This document shows positions 47,606 through 58,708 of a stretch of 64,000 nucleotides of DNA, in pieces; within the stretch, counting starts at the first letter, position 1, and the number at the start of each line of letters is the position of its first letter. The DNA lies in contig NC_088918.1 in assembly GCF_963576675.1 (NCBI RefSeq), positions 55,261,501 through 55,325,500 of the forward strand. The letters run 5' to 3'. Both the position numbers and the translations under genes were made by a program. The DNA comes from Euphorbia lathyris (taxonomy: Eukaryota > Streptophyta > Magnoliopsida > Malpighiales > Euphorbiaceae). The notes beneath the pieces were generated by a model. The model was not told the DNA's origin. It ran no database searches and saw only the letters and a program-made list of their open reading frames with translations.

Positions 47606-48720
47606 TGTCATATTCTATCTAGATATATATGAATCTTCAAGCAATCTATGAGTAGTATCTATCATCTGCATATGATTTAGTTCCTGTAAACTAGCAATGA
47701 TGATGAATCATGAAGGCCCACTTATAAAATATGAGCCTATTATAAACATGCATAATATATGTCACTTTGGTTTTTAAGTTGAAGCACAGAAGAAGTGAGA
47801 GGACATAAGCTTAAATGTTGTTGTGATAGTTATATATTTCAGAAGAAGTAGTAATTTCTTATTATCTACTATGAACTTTTCTTAACATGGAACTTGCATA
47901 TAATTATTTCAAAAGTTAAGATAATGACAAATTACATGATACAATTGTGCTAAAGTATCAATTATAGCAACTACATGACAACATAAGATGATAATACATT
48001 AAAGGAACTCATAAATCAGGACCAAGTAAAGTGGACATAAATCAGGACCAAATCCAATTAACCATCAAAAGGAACTCATTCAACTATGACAAGAATAATA
48101 CATTACAACTGAAATTAATCATTAATGTCAAAGAAACTTAAACCATGCTTCATATAAATAAGAGGACATAGATGCAAAACACCCATAATCAAAATAACCC
48201 TCAACATGAAAGACTAAACAATAAGATAGGAATGCAATTCACATCAAACCATAGCATCAGAAAAAATGTTTTCACCATAACATCAAATTGCGTTTCATAA
48301 GGAAAAGCTCAACATCAATCAACCAACTCTACATACTTTGAAGCCAAATTATGCTCTACAAGCAGAAAATTCAAGCATCTAATGAAACAGCACAAGCGGA
48401 ATCAAGGAGCTGGAGAATAAGGTGCTATTAATTCACAATAACCCAAGTTCAACCAGCAATGCTAAAACCCATAATATACATATGATATATGCGTTGAATT
48501 GAAATTTGCCAACTACCAATTTCCAACAGAAAAAACAGAGAAACCATCTCAAACCCAAGCAATGTAGCAGAAATCCCCAGGAAAACCAAAGAAAAACCGA
48601 GGTTGGGAAGAGATAGAGAGAGAATGGACACAAACCTCCGTAGCTTTGGATTCCGAACTGATTAGAAGCTTAGAATCGTCCTAATAGAGTGGTTCAAAAT
48701 CGTGAATCATAGAGGAGAGG
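47606..48720. other. 5' portion of the CACTA element, non-coding
   Basis: AT-rich, no ORF supported. On the minus strand it would hold the 5' leader and possible introns of the transposase gene. Confidence 0.35.
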
Positions 48721-48800
48721 AAGAAATCACATGGTATGCAGCGTCGTGAAGTCTGAGTGAAGAAATCACATGGTATGCGCAACGTCGAGAAGTCTGAGTT
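48721..48800. repeat. Two direct repeats of about 40 bp near the CACTA 5' end
   Basis: AAGAAATCACATGGTATGC followed by a GCGTCG/AACGTCG variant and GAAGTCTGAGT occurs at 48721-48759 and 48760-48800. Confidence 0.85.
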
Positions 48801-49365
48801 TACCGTGGATGCTTTTCTCCAACAAATTAGATTTGAGCAAGAAAATAACCTAATTGCTCATGAGCTTTCATATACTATTATTTAATTAAAGCCCATTGGG
48901 GCACTTTTTAATCTACAAAAAATAGCTAAAAGCCCATTGAGGCACTTAATCAAAGTGCTGCTACAAAAATGCCACTAAAGCCTTATTTTTTTTGTAGTGT
49001 CACAAGGATCCAATTTTTTATTTTCATCTTAATTTCATTTATGTATAACCAACTAATCTGAACTTCACATCTCTATCAGTATAAAATCACCTTAAGATAT
49101 TTTTCTAAAGAACGTTGTTCTTGTTTTTCAAGACAACGAATGAATTGAGAGATTAAATTGCTTCTAGTCTATGGAAAAAAAAAGTGAAAAAATGTGTTAA
49201 AATTTTATTTATAAAAACTTATATAAACATTTATATTGTTATTATTATTTTTGGACCAATTTATATTGTTATTATTTATGAATTTTTTAAATTTATATTA
49301 TTTTGAATTATGTAATTATTTAGATTTTTTTATCAATATTCATATAACATGTTTATTTATAGATA

Positions 49366-49560
49366 TATAATTTATTAGTCTCTATATTTTTACCTACCGC
49401 GGTTTAGTCCTCTTATTTTAATAATACACTTTTTAGTCCTCAACTTTTATTCTATTCAACAGTTTAGTCCCTCAAATATTTGAATTATTAAAATAGTATA
49501 TTATTAAAATATGAGGACTAAATAGTGTAATGGGTAAAACTATATGGATTAATAATTTAT
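49366..49560. mobile_element. Small MITE
   Basis: The left end, ATAATTTATTAGTCTCTATA, and the right end (inverted form ATAAATTATTAATCCATATA) are imperfect inverted repeats. GTTTAGTCC and GGACTAAA also face inward from each side. About 195 bp, non-coding. Confidence 0.6.
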
Positions 49561-50245
49561 TTACCCTTGTTTATATTGATAGATAATATATTCATATTAG
49601 TCTTTTCACATTTTAACAATAGCAACAAGGGTTGTAAATGAGCCGAGCCGATCATGAGCGGCTCGATAAAAGCTCGGGTCGACTCTGCTCGATTTGTAAA
49701 CGAGCCACTCGTGAGCACGATTTATTGGCTCGGTTCCTAAACAAGCCAAGCTTGAGTAGGCCAAAGCTCAGCTCGAAAGCTTCCGAGCAGGCTCGATTAG
49801 AAAATTTACAAACAAATTTTAGTTTTGTAGAAAACTATATAGTTTTGTGTTAGTTCACAAATATCTAAACTTAGTATTATTTCATTTGCAATTAAATGAG
49901 TTCATTCACAAACATAATAAATGAATAGTAGACGAACTATTTGTAAGCATCTTGTTTATTTATTCACGAACTTTGCTTGTAAGCTTGTTTATATAACACA
50001 ATTAAAGAGCTATTTGCGAGCAAACTTTATAAATATAATTAACGATTTGTTCACAAACAATTTATGGTTAGATAATTTTCTTAATGAACCAAGTTCAAAG
50101 AGGATTTTGGGTTCGAAACAAGCTCGAAGCTCGGCTCGAGCTCCTTTATTTTTTAATGAGCTGAGCCAGCTCAGGCTCGAGCTCGAGCAAGCCAAAGCTC
50201 GGCTCTAGCTCGAGCTCATTAATTCTATAGAGAGCCGAGCTTGAC

Positions 50246-53200
50246 ACTACACTATAGATTGCCTATAGCAACCAACTTTCTAAAATCGTTACAGTAAATC
50301 GTTGCGTTATCTTGCATTATCTATTGTTTTTTTATTGTTCATGTTTATGTGAGTCTAATGCAATGACTATGCATGGATCGTTGCGTTTGATTTATTTTTA
50401 ATTGTTCAATTTGAACTAAGGCAACAATAATAAGACTTTTACGGCATGTCATTGACTTATTTAACTTGATAATTAAATAAAGCAACGGTGTATCTTATAA
50501 AACTACTATTTCAACGTTGCATTTAATAAAAATAATCACTATACCTAATTAATTAGGTATAGTGATTATTTTTTATAAATTTAATTTCAATATTTATTAA
50601 TTAAGGATTTATCTATAGTTTGTAAATAATTGTATTTATTGAATAAAAATAGTGTAAAATAATATAATAATATATCTTAGATAGTCATAGAAAAAAGCTA
50701 AATAAATAAATTATATACCAATTAGTTAATATATTAAAAATTTGTTTCAATTAATTAAAAATTGGTAAAAAAATATGGATACCAAAATACTATCAAATTA
50801 ACTAATAATATTGGACCTTTATTTGTTCAATAAAAATTCTATCAAAATAATCTTTTCATTTCCCACCATAATTTTTACCCAAAAAAATTCATTTCCCCCC
50901 AATTTTTACTTTTCACAATTAACTTTCACTTCCCCCAATACTTTTCACTTCCCCCCAATTCTATCACTCACTCTCTCTCTCTCTCTCAAGCCATTCAGGA
51001 TTACTCTAAGCCATTACGATTTTGCTTTCTCTCTTAGCCATTTTTCGTTTCTCTCTCTCACAACTCTCATTCAAACTTGAGTTTTTCCATCTCAGAAAGC
51101 AAAGCCATCTTACCCATTTAGGGAAAAACTCTGTGCGATTAGGTCGAAATCTAGTTTTGGGGGTGGGGTTTCATCCTCCTTTGTGACTGTGGTTCCAGAA
51201 ATCCAGAATCAAGGAATTAGAAGTAAGCAAAAGAGGATGGCTCGAAGCTTTTAGGTCGGAATCGATTAGGTTGCTGATTAGAGAATCCATGGAGTCTAGG
51301 GTCCTATTATCATCATCGACAAGTTGAGGGAGGGTCTCGGGATTCAACAAGGTAACTTCTCATTCTTCTGATTTGAAAAGTTTCATACATTTGATAAGCC
51401 TGGGGATTAACATGCTAACAAGTACAACAAAAGAATAACATTAACCAAATTGCAAATGCCCATGCCTTGTTATAGAATAAGGATTTGTTTTTCTCCCCTG
51501 TGTGAAATTCTAAAGTAAATGTACCGATGCCTGACATTTAAGCCCGCTAAATTTCTTTTTGAGATCATTCACAAGTAGAACATTATACTCCCAGTGCACA
51601 TGGCAGAACTGGGTGGTAGTCAACTTGTATTACTGCCCTCAACCAGTACAAACCTTTAGTCTCTTAAGCTAGGTGTGAGAACACTAAAGGGAGAGTGATC
51701 AACGTCTATCAATCGAACAAGGTAACAAGTACAGAAAAAGAATAAGATTAACCAAATGGCCCTTATTCACTTAACTGAATTCCCTGTAAGAGTTTGTAGG
51801 TTTGGTATTTGTCTGTGCCAATAGAAGTATTAGGCTTTTTCTAGCTCTATTCATTTATCAAAAGTTAAAACTTGAGCTTCTTTGGGACTCTAACCAAGCC
51901 TCATGGATGAAAGGATCATATGAGTTTTGATGTATCAGTTTGTCGACTAAATCAATTTCCTTTCACAAAGATTGAGTCCTGGAAACAAGAGTAACAAGGA
52001 GTACTAACACCAATACAACATGTGTTATCTTAAGTTTAGGCCAAAATAGAGAATTTGGGATATGGAATACAAAAATTGTAGAATTTACCTTGAGATGCTC
52101 TTAATTAATGATCCATTGACTTCACTTGTAGAATTTGTAAAATCTGTAAAGTTTGATGTTGTCCCAAATTTGAGTAGTGAAAAATTACTAGAATAGAAAG
52201 TTGTTTGTTTATTACTGTACCAACTTTGGTTTCTGTGTGTGAAGTGATGCAGCATGGATTACGCCCAAACACTAGGGCAGGGAAGGTCTCATTTTGATGG
52301 ACTGGAGATTATGAATAGGGTGTTTTATGTGTGTGTAAATAGTAAAACAATATCTCTATGTTTTGACACAATTTCAGTTGGTTTAGACCTAATCCTTGAA
52401 TGGGGGAAGTAGACTCTAGTGTTGTTGCTCTGTTCTTTAGACCGGTATTTCTAGATTATGGAACAACTAACATGTGTGTCCTTTTGCTCCCTGTCAATCA
52501 TGTGCTTAAGATTGCTTACCTCACTTCACTGGATATTGTTTTACTAGGAATAGTGCTTTTTCCCGAGTAAAATTCCTTAAGAGAATCCGAATTAAAAATT
52601 CATGCTCATGTGCTCATGTCTGGCTTGTTAGAATGAGAAAATTTACTTTTGAAACCTGCTGTATGAGCATTAGGCCCGTATTATTATTTTAACCAAACGA
52701 GGGTTTGGCCTTAGAAACAATATTATTTTGAGAATAAGAGATCTGTTTTCTTTTTTAATTTAAAATGTCCTTGATTGAGTTGTAAAAGATGAGAGGTACA
52801 TTGAATCAGCACATATTGAAATTATAGTAACACCTTTTGGGTTTTCCTTTCCAAAAGTAAACAAACAAGCTTCAATATCTTAGTTTTATAGATTTTGACA
52901 TGACAATGCAGATTTCACTTCTCTTTATTTTCTAAATGACATCCAACTGAGTTTTCTAAGTCCATCTATCGGTAAATGAAGCAACCAAAGTTGGTACAAT
53001 AATAAACAAACAACTTTCTATTTCTTAATATTAATTTTTTTGGTGGATGAAAAGAATGGGTGTCATCAATCCATTTGCATCATCCTCTCTCTCAACCTGC
53101 TCTGTTTTCCATCACCTAATTAATAAGATTTTGAACTCCTGTTACTCCACACTTGTTACCTTAAGAGATTGTTGGAATTTAGAGCATGTGATCAATGGTT

Positions 53201-54169
53201 AAAATAGTAATATTTTTTTAAAGAAAAGGACTATAACCTTTGATGATATTGGGTATGAACTTTTGGCAGAGAAGTTGGCATACATCTTATTGAGGCTCCA
53301 GTACTTCACCCGGTAAGAATTATTGAATGAAGTAGGTTGGCTATCAGTTTTTCCTGTATTTTTATCTAAACCTTTCTTTCGACCAATGTACTATCTTTCC
53401 TTCAAGTTTCGGAAGGATTATTCAACTTTGTTATTAGATGGATCTTCATTTCTCTTGCTTTGTTATTTAAGAGAGAGACGCAAAATCTTCATTTGACGGT
53501 GTCTTAAATCGCATAAAGTAAGTTGTATATCTTCCTTTTTTGGGACTTTACTTGTACTCACTAAGTGTTTGATTAATTAGTGTTAAAGAGAAATTATTAT
53601 AGGTCAAAATTATCTTTGGATGTTTAAATTTTAAATAGATTTAAGGAGTTTTCAGACCATTATCCTTTTCAAATTTCAAGATGATAATCTAAATTATTCT
53701 GAATTAATATAATTTGGTCATTATGCAGTTAATGCTCAACTTTCAGAGCTGAATTTGTCTACTTGAATACAAATAATTTGTTACTTACATCAATTTTTTT
53801 TATTGTGAATCCATCCATGTTAGCTTTTCTTTCCTTTTTATATATCATTTTTTTAATACCCTCACATGTTCCATTTTACAATCATCATGGCTAGATAATG
53901 AGACTAGATTAGATTAGAAACAGTAGAATGAAAATGAGACCATCAATTTTATCAACAAACACCCTCCTTCAAAATATGAGTAGCGAAGGATAAAAAATAA
54001 GAATAAAAAACATTTTGTCTACATAATTTATGTTGGAGTTAGTTTCTTGTATATCTAATTACATGATCCACATATAAAATCCAACAAAATGAAGCCCAAG
54101 TTCTAATGTTTTACATGTTCTTAGCTTTATATGGACCCTTTCAAACCCAAAATGATGGTGCCTGCTACT
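50246..54169. other. 5' half of the gene-carrying CACTA element
   Basis: It begins with scattered CGTTGC/GCAACG subterminal repeats (50280-50520), then AT-rich sequence. A C/T-rich stretch with a CT run (50968-50992) resembles a promoter and 5' leader, reading plus. Further in are intron-like tracts. A possible small exon lies at about 53271-53310, bounded by TTGGCAG and GTAAGAA. No long ORF. Confidence 0.4.
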
Positions 54170-54440
54170 TCAATTTTTGAAAAGCCATTCTTTGCTTTTG
54201 TGATTCATTGGGTAATTTAACCTCAGTTGCCAAGCCTCCTCAAGGAATCTGAAAAAATACCAAGTCATGTCAATTTGCCACCATTCTAGGCCATGTCTAG
54301 CTGAGTATTCAAAAGCATGGTGATTATTGTGCCAACCCTCTCCAAATGCTAGAACTGCCACCCACCTGCTTTCATTTTTTATTTCATTTTCAGATTTCCT
54401 TATCAAAATTCATACAAAGACAATGAATCATACCAATTGT
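54170..54440 (-). pseudogene. Captured 3' end of an acyl-lipid delta-9 desaturase gene
   Basis: The minus strand has the end of one exon (TTGTCCAAGAACAATTG, down to 54434), a 68-nt GT-AG intron (54433-54366) and the last exon from 54365. The splice joins to give LSKNNWWVA, exactly as in plant ADS-type desaturases. The third histidine box HNNHH is in FGEGWHNNHHAFEYSARHG, then LEWWQIDMTWY. A deletion after RFLEE shifts the frame, and the final codons fit the family only in another frame. It is therefore not a working gene. The normal enzyme is a membrane-bound di-iron desaturase of ER or plastid lipids. Most of the gene, including the other two His boxes, is absent. Confidence 0.85.
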
Positions 54441-55538
54441 TCTTGGACAAACATCCTTTTATTTTATGTAAAATCAAGTTTTCACTTAAGATGATATCAA
54501 TTTCTTTTTACAACTTAAGATAACAAATTGAATGAGGGCTACTATGAGAGTTTCCTTTGATCATAACTTAATTTCTTGGAAATAAACTTTGTTATTATTC
54601 CATCTTACATTTCAGCTTTACTAGAAAGTTATAGAATTGATGGAAATAACCAGCTAGTAACTAAGGTAACTGCTCCTTTTATTATTATTATATAACATGT
54701 AATATGTTTATATAGCTGAAACATGATAGAATACAGAATAATAAACGAACTTACATTGTTAAAACTTAAGGAACATGATGAACTACAAATACAAGAAAAT
54801 TGACCAGGTACTAGTTCAGAGAACTGACCTCCTTAGAGCATGTGTTTCTCTTGCACACTTGACTTCTGGACGGATTGGCCTATTGCAGGTCCTACTCCTT
54901 TTGTCGTTGTGCTGTGTTAGGCATGAACTTGCAAACCAGTTTTGAAAATGAATACATCCCTCTGATAGCTTAAGCTTTTGAAATAAATGATTACTTAAAT
55001 TGTTTCAGTTTGAAAATAGATGATTTTGCCAAATGAAAACTTCTAATAATTCATTTCATTTCTTGTTATTTTATTTCTTGCTGATTATTTGTTTTAAATT
55101 AATTTCAGAAAGTACTTTCCTTGCTGTGGTTACATTCAACTGTTCAACTTGCAAGTGCTTGGATCAGTAAGGTATGCCATATGTGTTTATCCCTTTCTTG
55201 TTAAACTAAGTAGTTACATATTATTAACACTAGACCAAGAAGCTTATCGATAGACAGCAACACATAGGCTGCTGTTTCTGTTTCTGTTTCTATTATACCT
55301 GAGTTTCTGTTTCTTTCTAATTTTTTTTATTATAGACTTCAGTTTCAGTTTTCTAAATTGTTTTCCTACTTAATAGGCAACATCCAATGCTCTGTCTGCT
55401 CCCAAAGCTTTATTCTTACACTTTTAATCCTCATTATCTCCTCATCTTAGTTTATTCCGATGAAAAAAAAATAAGAATAAATTAAAATTAAAATTCAATA
55501 TCAGTAACTGAAATATCAAGAATATTGATAAAAAAAAC
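54441..55538. other. Sequence between the captured fragments
   Basis: Two exon-like pieces on the plus strand, bordered by splice-like sites, occur at about 54828-54888 (ends CAG/GTCC) and 55110-55167 (TTTCAG before, GTAAGG after). They could encode short segments, but I do not recognise them. Confidence 0.3.
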
Positions 55539-55889
55539 TTACTGTTGGCAATTAGTGGTTTTGGAGATGGGAATATTGATATCAAGTCCATACTTGTTAG
55601 GAAGAGAGGAGGCAGCTTTGTCGTTAATTGGGAAGTGAGTGGCGGTAGACTTAACACAGTCGCATGCAGCTCTCCGATCAGCGGTGGTCGGAGCTATTTT
55701 TTGCATGTTTTTTACTCCATTACAACATGTAGTTGGAGGACAAGTGTCTTTTTCGGTGAGGAAGGGAATGCAAGTGACCAAGTTTGAGTTCATTTCCTTA
55801 CAATCTATTGCCTCTCCTTGCATTGCCAATGCCATTAGCTGGATCATGGCTACAATAACAACACCTGAAATTACCATTTTCACCTCCAT
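55539..55889 (-). CDS. Captured non-specific lipid-transfer protein gene (nsLTP)
   Basis: The ATG at 55889 gives MEVKMVISGVVIVAMIQLMA, a signal peptide, and a mature protein of about 90 residues starting near AIDCKEM. Cysteines: C-X9-C, X14, CC, X19, C-X-C, X35, C. Against the eight-Cys nsLTP pattern the Cys between CXC and the last one is Tyr (NKYGL), while an extra Cys sits two residues before PP in the CC loop (DTCPPTTCC). The stop at 55539 overlaps a strong splice donor, AACA/GTAAGTT. Plant nsLTP genes usually have their single intron just there, so the true last exon was probably not captured. A TATA-like TATATAC lies near 55947-55955. It might be expressed, but there is no evidence for that here. 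Confidence 0.8.
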   Translation of the reverse strand: MEVKMVISGVVIVAMIQLMALAMQGEAIDCKEMNSNLVTCIPFLTEKDTCPPTTCCNGVKNMQKIAPTTADRRAACDCVKSTATHFPINDKAASSLPNKYGLDINIPISKTTNCQQ

Positions 55890-55955
55890 GTTTTTGGAAA
55901 CTTCAAATTTAGGCAAGAGAATGATGTTGAATTTGAAAACTGAATGTGTATATAC

Positions 55956-57580
55956 ATATGATTAAAATACTAGCTGATTTGGTTTTTTTGGTTTTGCCCA
56001 CCCCTATTAGTTATGTAATGATTTCTAATGACATTCAATTTTAATATATGATCTATTTAAGCAAAATGAGAAATCTGATAAGGCGGTACCATCAAAAGCA
56101 GAACTTTTTATAGCAACTCGAAAAAGAAAGGAGGGTCATCAATATAAAGATACGGATTCAACCCAACAAAAGATTGTAAGTTTATTTAGCTTTTGGAACA
56201 TTTAAATGTTCCTTAATCTTAGTTTCAGTTGCCCTTTTTATGAAGATCAAATTGATTCTGATATGCAAAGATATGTTATGTAGTTTGGAGGAATCTATGT
56301 TATGTAGATATGATATGTTAAAGTGGGAATTCCTAAATAATTGTATGCATGTGGATTGGAATCATTTACATGAGCCATGATAGCTACAAAATTAAATTCA
56401 TTTTTGTAGTAGAACAAGAAAAAAAGTTAATTGTTATGAATAAAGTCTGTATGTTTAACCATTAATAGAATAAACACAAATGTTATGAACTTGCATTTCT
56501 TATCTCAATCTTGTTTGAAATAATGGACAACAACTTCCTTTTGATTTTTTAGATGTGTTTTATATATAGATCTGCTCCTTTTAATCAAGGTTTTCTCACT
56601 GATTTATATACTCGCCATAAACGACTTTTTTTTAATTTACTTGTTCTCTCTTTGTGCCAGTCCTTTTCGATTGACTCTTGTCTCACTTGTGGTGTTTTTG
56701 AATCAGGTATGGGGTTTGATTTACTAGAATTTTTTTTGTTACGTTTGGGATTCAATTGTTTGATTTTGTGTGAGTCTATCAGTGATCTTTGCCGATTTAG
56801 GTGGATGATTGGATCAGTAATGAATTAACTCTGAAAAAACATGTTTTGATCTTAATTTTTTTCATGTAGTTACTTTTAGGCTTTAATCTGGCAGTCTCTT
56901 GGCTGCAACAGTCTCTTAGGCTTTTAGAGATTATATATTGTTTCTTACATTTAGCTTTATTAAATATTGATTTTGACCTGCAGTTTTCTTTTTTAATTTA
57001 ATGACCATTTGAAGGAGAATTTTAATTCTTTAAATAAAGCTATTTGCCTAAATTTACTTCTTAATTGAGTTTGTGATTCACCTAAGGAATTAAATTTCTT
57101 AGCTTATTTGCTTCATCTTTTGGAGTACCTGTTGATTCAGATTCTCATCAAATCAAAGAGGCTTATTTGCTTCATCTTTTGGAGTACCTGTTGAACCTAC
57201 ATATAGGTGCATTTTATATGCAACATATAGGTGCATTTTATATGAAACATATAAGGTCAATTTGGTGCTAATTTTGCTTCTTGTTTTAATCAGGTTTTGA
57301 AAACTCAGGACAATAAAAAAACCTTGTTCAGTTTAGTGATTATAGGTGCACTTTATATGCAACATTGCAACTATATTTATATTTGGCCATTATACTTCAA
57401 TTTCAGCACATTTGACCATTGTACATTATTGGTACAAAATGACTTCTATTTGTTTTCATGTTTGATATTACTGTTTAACATGACTTTATTTTATATCTTG
57501 TTTGATACTACTGTTTGTTTTCTTGTGCCTATAATATTTGTTGGTTGTCTTATGTTTGTTTTCATATTTTAATTCTACAG
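55956..57580. other. Non-coding interior of the gene-carrying CACTA element
   Basis: AT-rich, intron-like. A 44-bp duplication (GGCTTATTTGCTTCATCTTT and onward) occurs at about 57101-57131 and 57159-57193, and GGTGCA(T/C)TTTATATG occurs three times at 57207-57360. No gene recognised. Confidence 0.4.
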
Positions 57581-57916
57581 TCAAGGATTGAAGAGTTGTC
57601 ATCTGCCGGGGAAAACATTGAGCAGATTAATGAAATATTCGGAGACTTATCATCCCATGGTCGTGAATATCTAGTTGGTAGGATGGGCCCAATGAAGAAA
57701 ACAAAAGGTTATAAGAGTGCCGAATCTTCAGCTACTACGAGTAATAACCCTATGTCTGAAGATGCAAAAGAGCAATTCAAAATGGAAATTAGAGAGGAAC
57801 TCAAAGAGGAAATCAGAGACGAAGTGAAGAATGGGCTTAGAGAGGAAGTGAAGAATGAATTATCGGCTCATCTTGAAGTTCTTGTGAAAAAGTTAAGCCT
57901 TATGAACCCATCTTGA
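57581..57916 (+). CDS. Last exon of a CACTA-associated protein gene
   Basis: A TTCTACAG acceptor precedes position 57581. The exon encodes SRIEELSSAGENIEQINEIF then GDLSSHGREYLVGRMGP, resembling the conserved end of TNPA/Transposase_24 proteins. A charged coiled coil follows (EEIRDEVKNGLREEVKNELS), with a stop at 57914-57916. Upstream exons are not identified. It could be the only remnant of the element's own gene. Confidence 0.55.
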   Translation, partial: SRIEELSSAGENIEQINEIFGDLSSHGREYLVGRMGPMKKTKGYKSAESSATTSNNPMSEDAKEQFKMEIREELKEEIRDEVKNGLREEVKNELSAHLEVLVKKLSLMNPS

Positions 57917-57924
57917 ACCTATAA

Positions 57925-58440
57925 AATAAAATTGTTGCCTTTGCTATAAAACAGTGTTGCTTTAGCCAGCCAAATATCGTTGCTTTAGAAAAATAATTGT
58001 TGCCTTTTCCAAATAAAGTCGTTGTATTTGTATAATCAAAGGGTGTTGCTAAAAGTTAAAAAGTCGTTGCCTCCACTATAAAATACCGTTGCTTTTTGAT
58101 CCAAAATAGTGTTGCCTTTGGAATTAAATTGCTGCCTTCAGTTAGAAATAGTGTTGCCTTCTCTTACTTAAGGCAACGATTAATAAATCTAAAATCGTTG
58201 CTTAAAGTTCATTTTCGTTGCCTTTTAATTGTATTCCTCAACCGTTGCAATTGCTGCAAATATAAGCAACGATATCTTCATTGTTGCATTTGAGAACATT
58301 TTCGTTGCCTTTGAGAAAAAAGGCAACCGTGAATTAACCAACGAAAATAAATTGACCAAAATCGTTGCCTTAGCCCATTTTTGGCCATAATGCAACGATT
58401 TCGGGTGCCAAACGTAACGAATCAACATCATTGCAATATG
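57925..58440. repeat. CACTA subterminal repeat cluster (GTTGCCTTT)
   Basis: About twenty copies of (C)GTTGC(C/T)TTT, in both orientations, spaced 15-35 bp. These are the likely binding sites for the element's DNA-binding protein. Fewer copies occur at the left end. Confidence 0.88.
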
Positions 58441-58510
58441 CATTCTATGGTGTAGTGTGAGCAGGCCAAAGCTCGGCTCGGCTCGGCTCGATTACAGTCC
58501 TAATAGCAAC

Positions 58511-58655
58511 TCTTTAAAAGTGTACCAAACACTAATTGTTAATTAGCCAACAACTAATAACTACTAGTTAGCAACAAACAATTTACTGCAATAGCCAATA
58601 GAAAGAATTATCAACTAAGAGCGGAATCAAATAGACCCTAAAGCTTTTGCAATTG

Positions 58656-58708
<53 letters not shown>

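Larger units (their letters stand above)
40522..48999 (-). mobile_element. CACTA (En/Spm) transposon with TNPD- and TNPA-like genes
   Basis: It begins CACTACAACAAAA and ends in TTTTTTTTGTAGTG, the inverted CACTA end. Both genes read on the minus strand, so the 5' end is at the right. Expected neighbours are present: a TNP2-like transposase with its DUF4218 and DUF4216 extensions, then a Transposase_24-type gene. The three flanking bases differ (GAT and TCA), so I see no TSD. The transposase is broken, but a related active copy might still move the element. Confidence 0.85.
50245..58457 (+). mobile_element. CACTA element carrying captured host gene fragments
   Basis: The left end starts CACTACACTATAGATTGC. 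The right end, inverted, starts CACTACACCATAGAATGC. The 3-bp duplication TGA is present on both sides (50242-50244 and 58458-58460). The right end has about 20 copies of a GTTGCCTTT-type subterminal repeat. The interior holds one CACTA-type exon (57581-57916, plus strand) and, on the minus strand, part of a desaturase gene and a lipid-transfer protein gene. No transposase catalytic gene is present, so it would need help to move. Confidence 0.88.
49627..58501. mobile_element. Non-autonomous hAT-like element, split by a CACTA insertion
   Basis: The left end, AGGGTTGTAAATGAGCCGAG, and the complement of the right end, AGGACTGTAATCGAGCCGAG, form the inverted ends. AATAGCAAC flanks both sides (49618-49626 and 58502-58510). 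Without the inserted CACTA the element is about 660 bp and non-coding. It is full of GAGC/GCTCG motifs. The 8-9 bp duplication fits hAT, though a Mutator-type element is not excluded. Confidence 0.75.

Noticed and set aside
48433..48633. Two overlapping minus-strand ORFs of 60-66 codons with hydrophobic stretches
   Set aside because: Short, overlapping and low complexity; they lie in the CACTA 5' leader and match no family I know.
40519..49002. Target duplication for the first CACTA
   Set aside because: Flanking triplets are GAT and TCA, which do not match.
49638..50208. ORFs in the GAGC/GCTCG-rich hAT-like element
   Set aside because: Compositional artefacts of a non-autonomous element.
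55539..55889. Resident host nsLTP gene at this locus
   Set aside because: It lies between matched CACTA ends with TGA duplications, and its final exon is missing.
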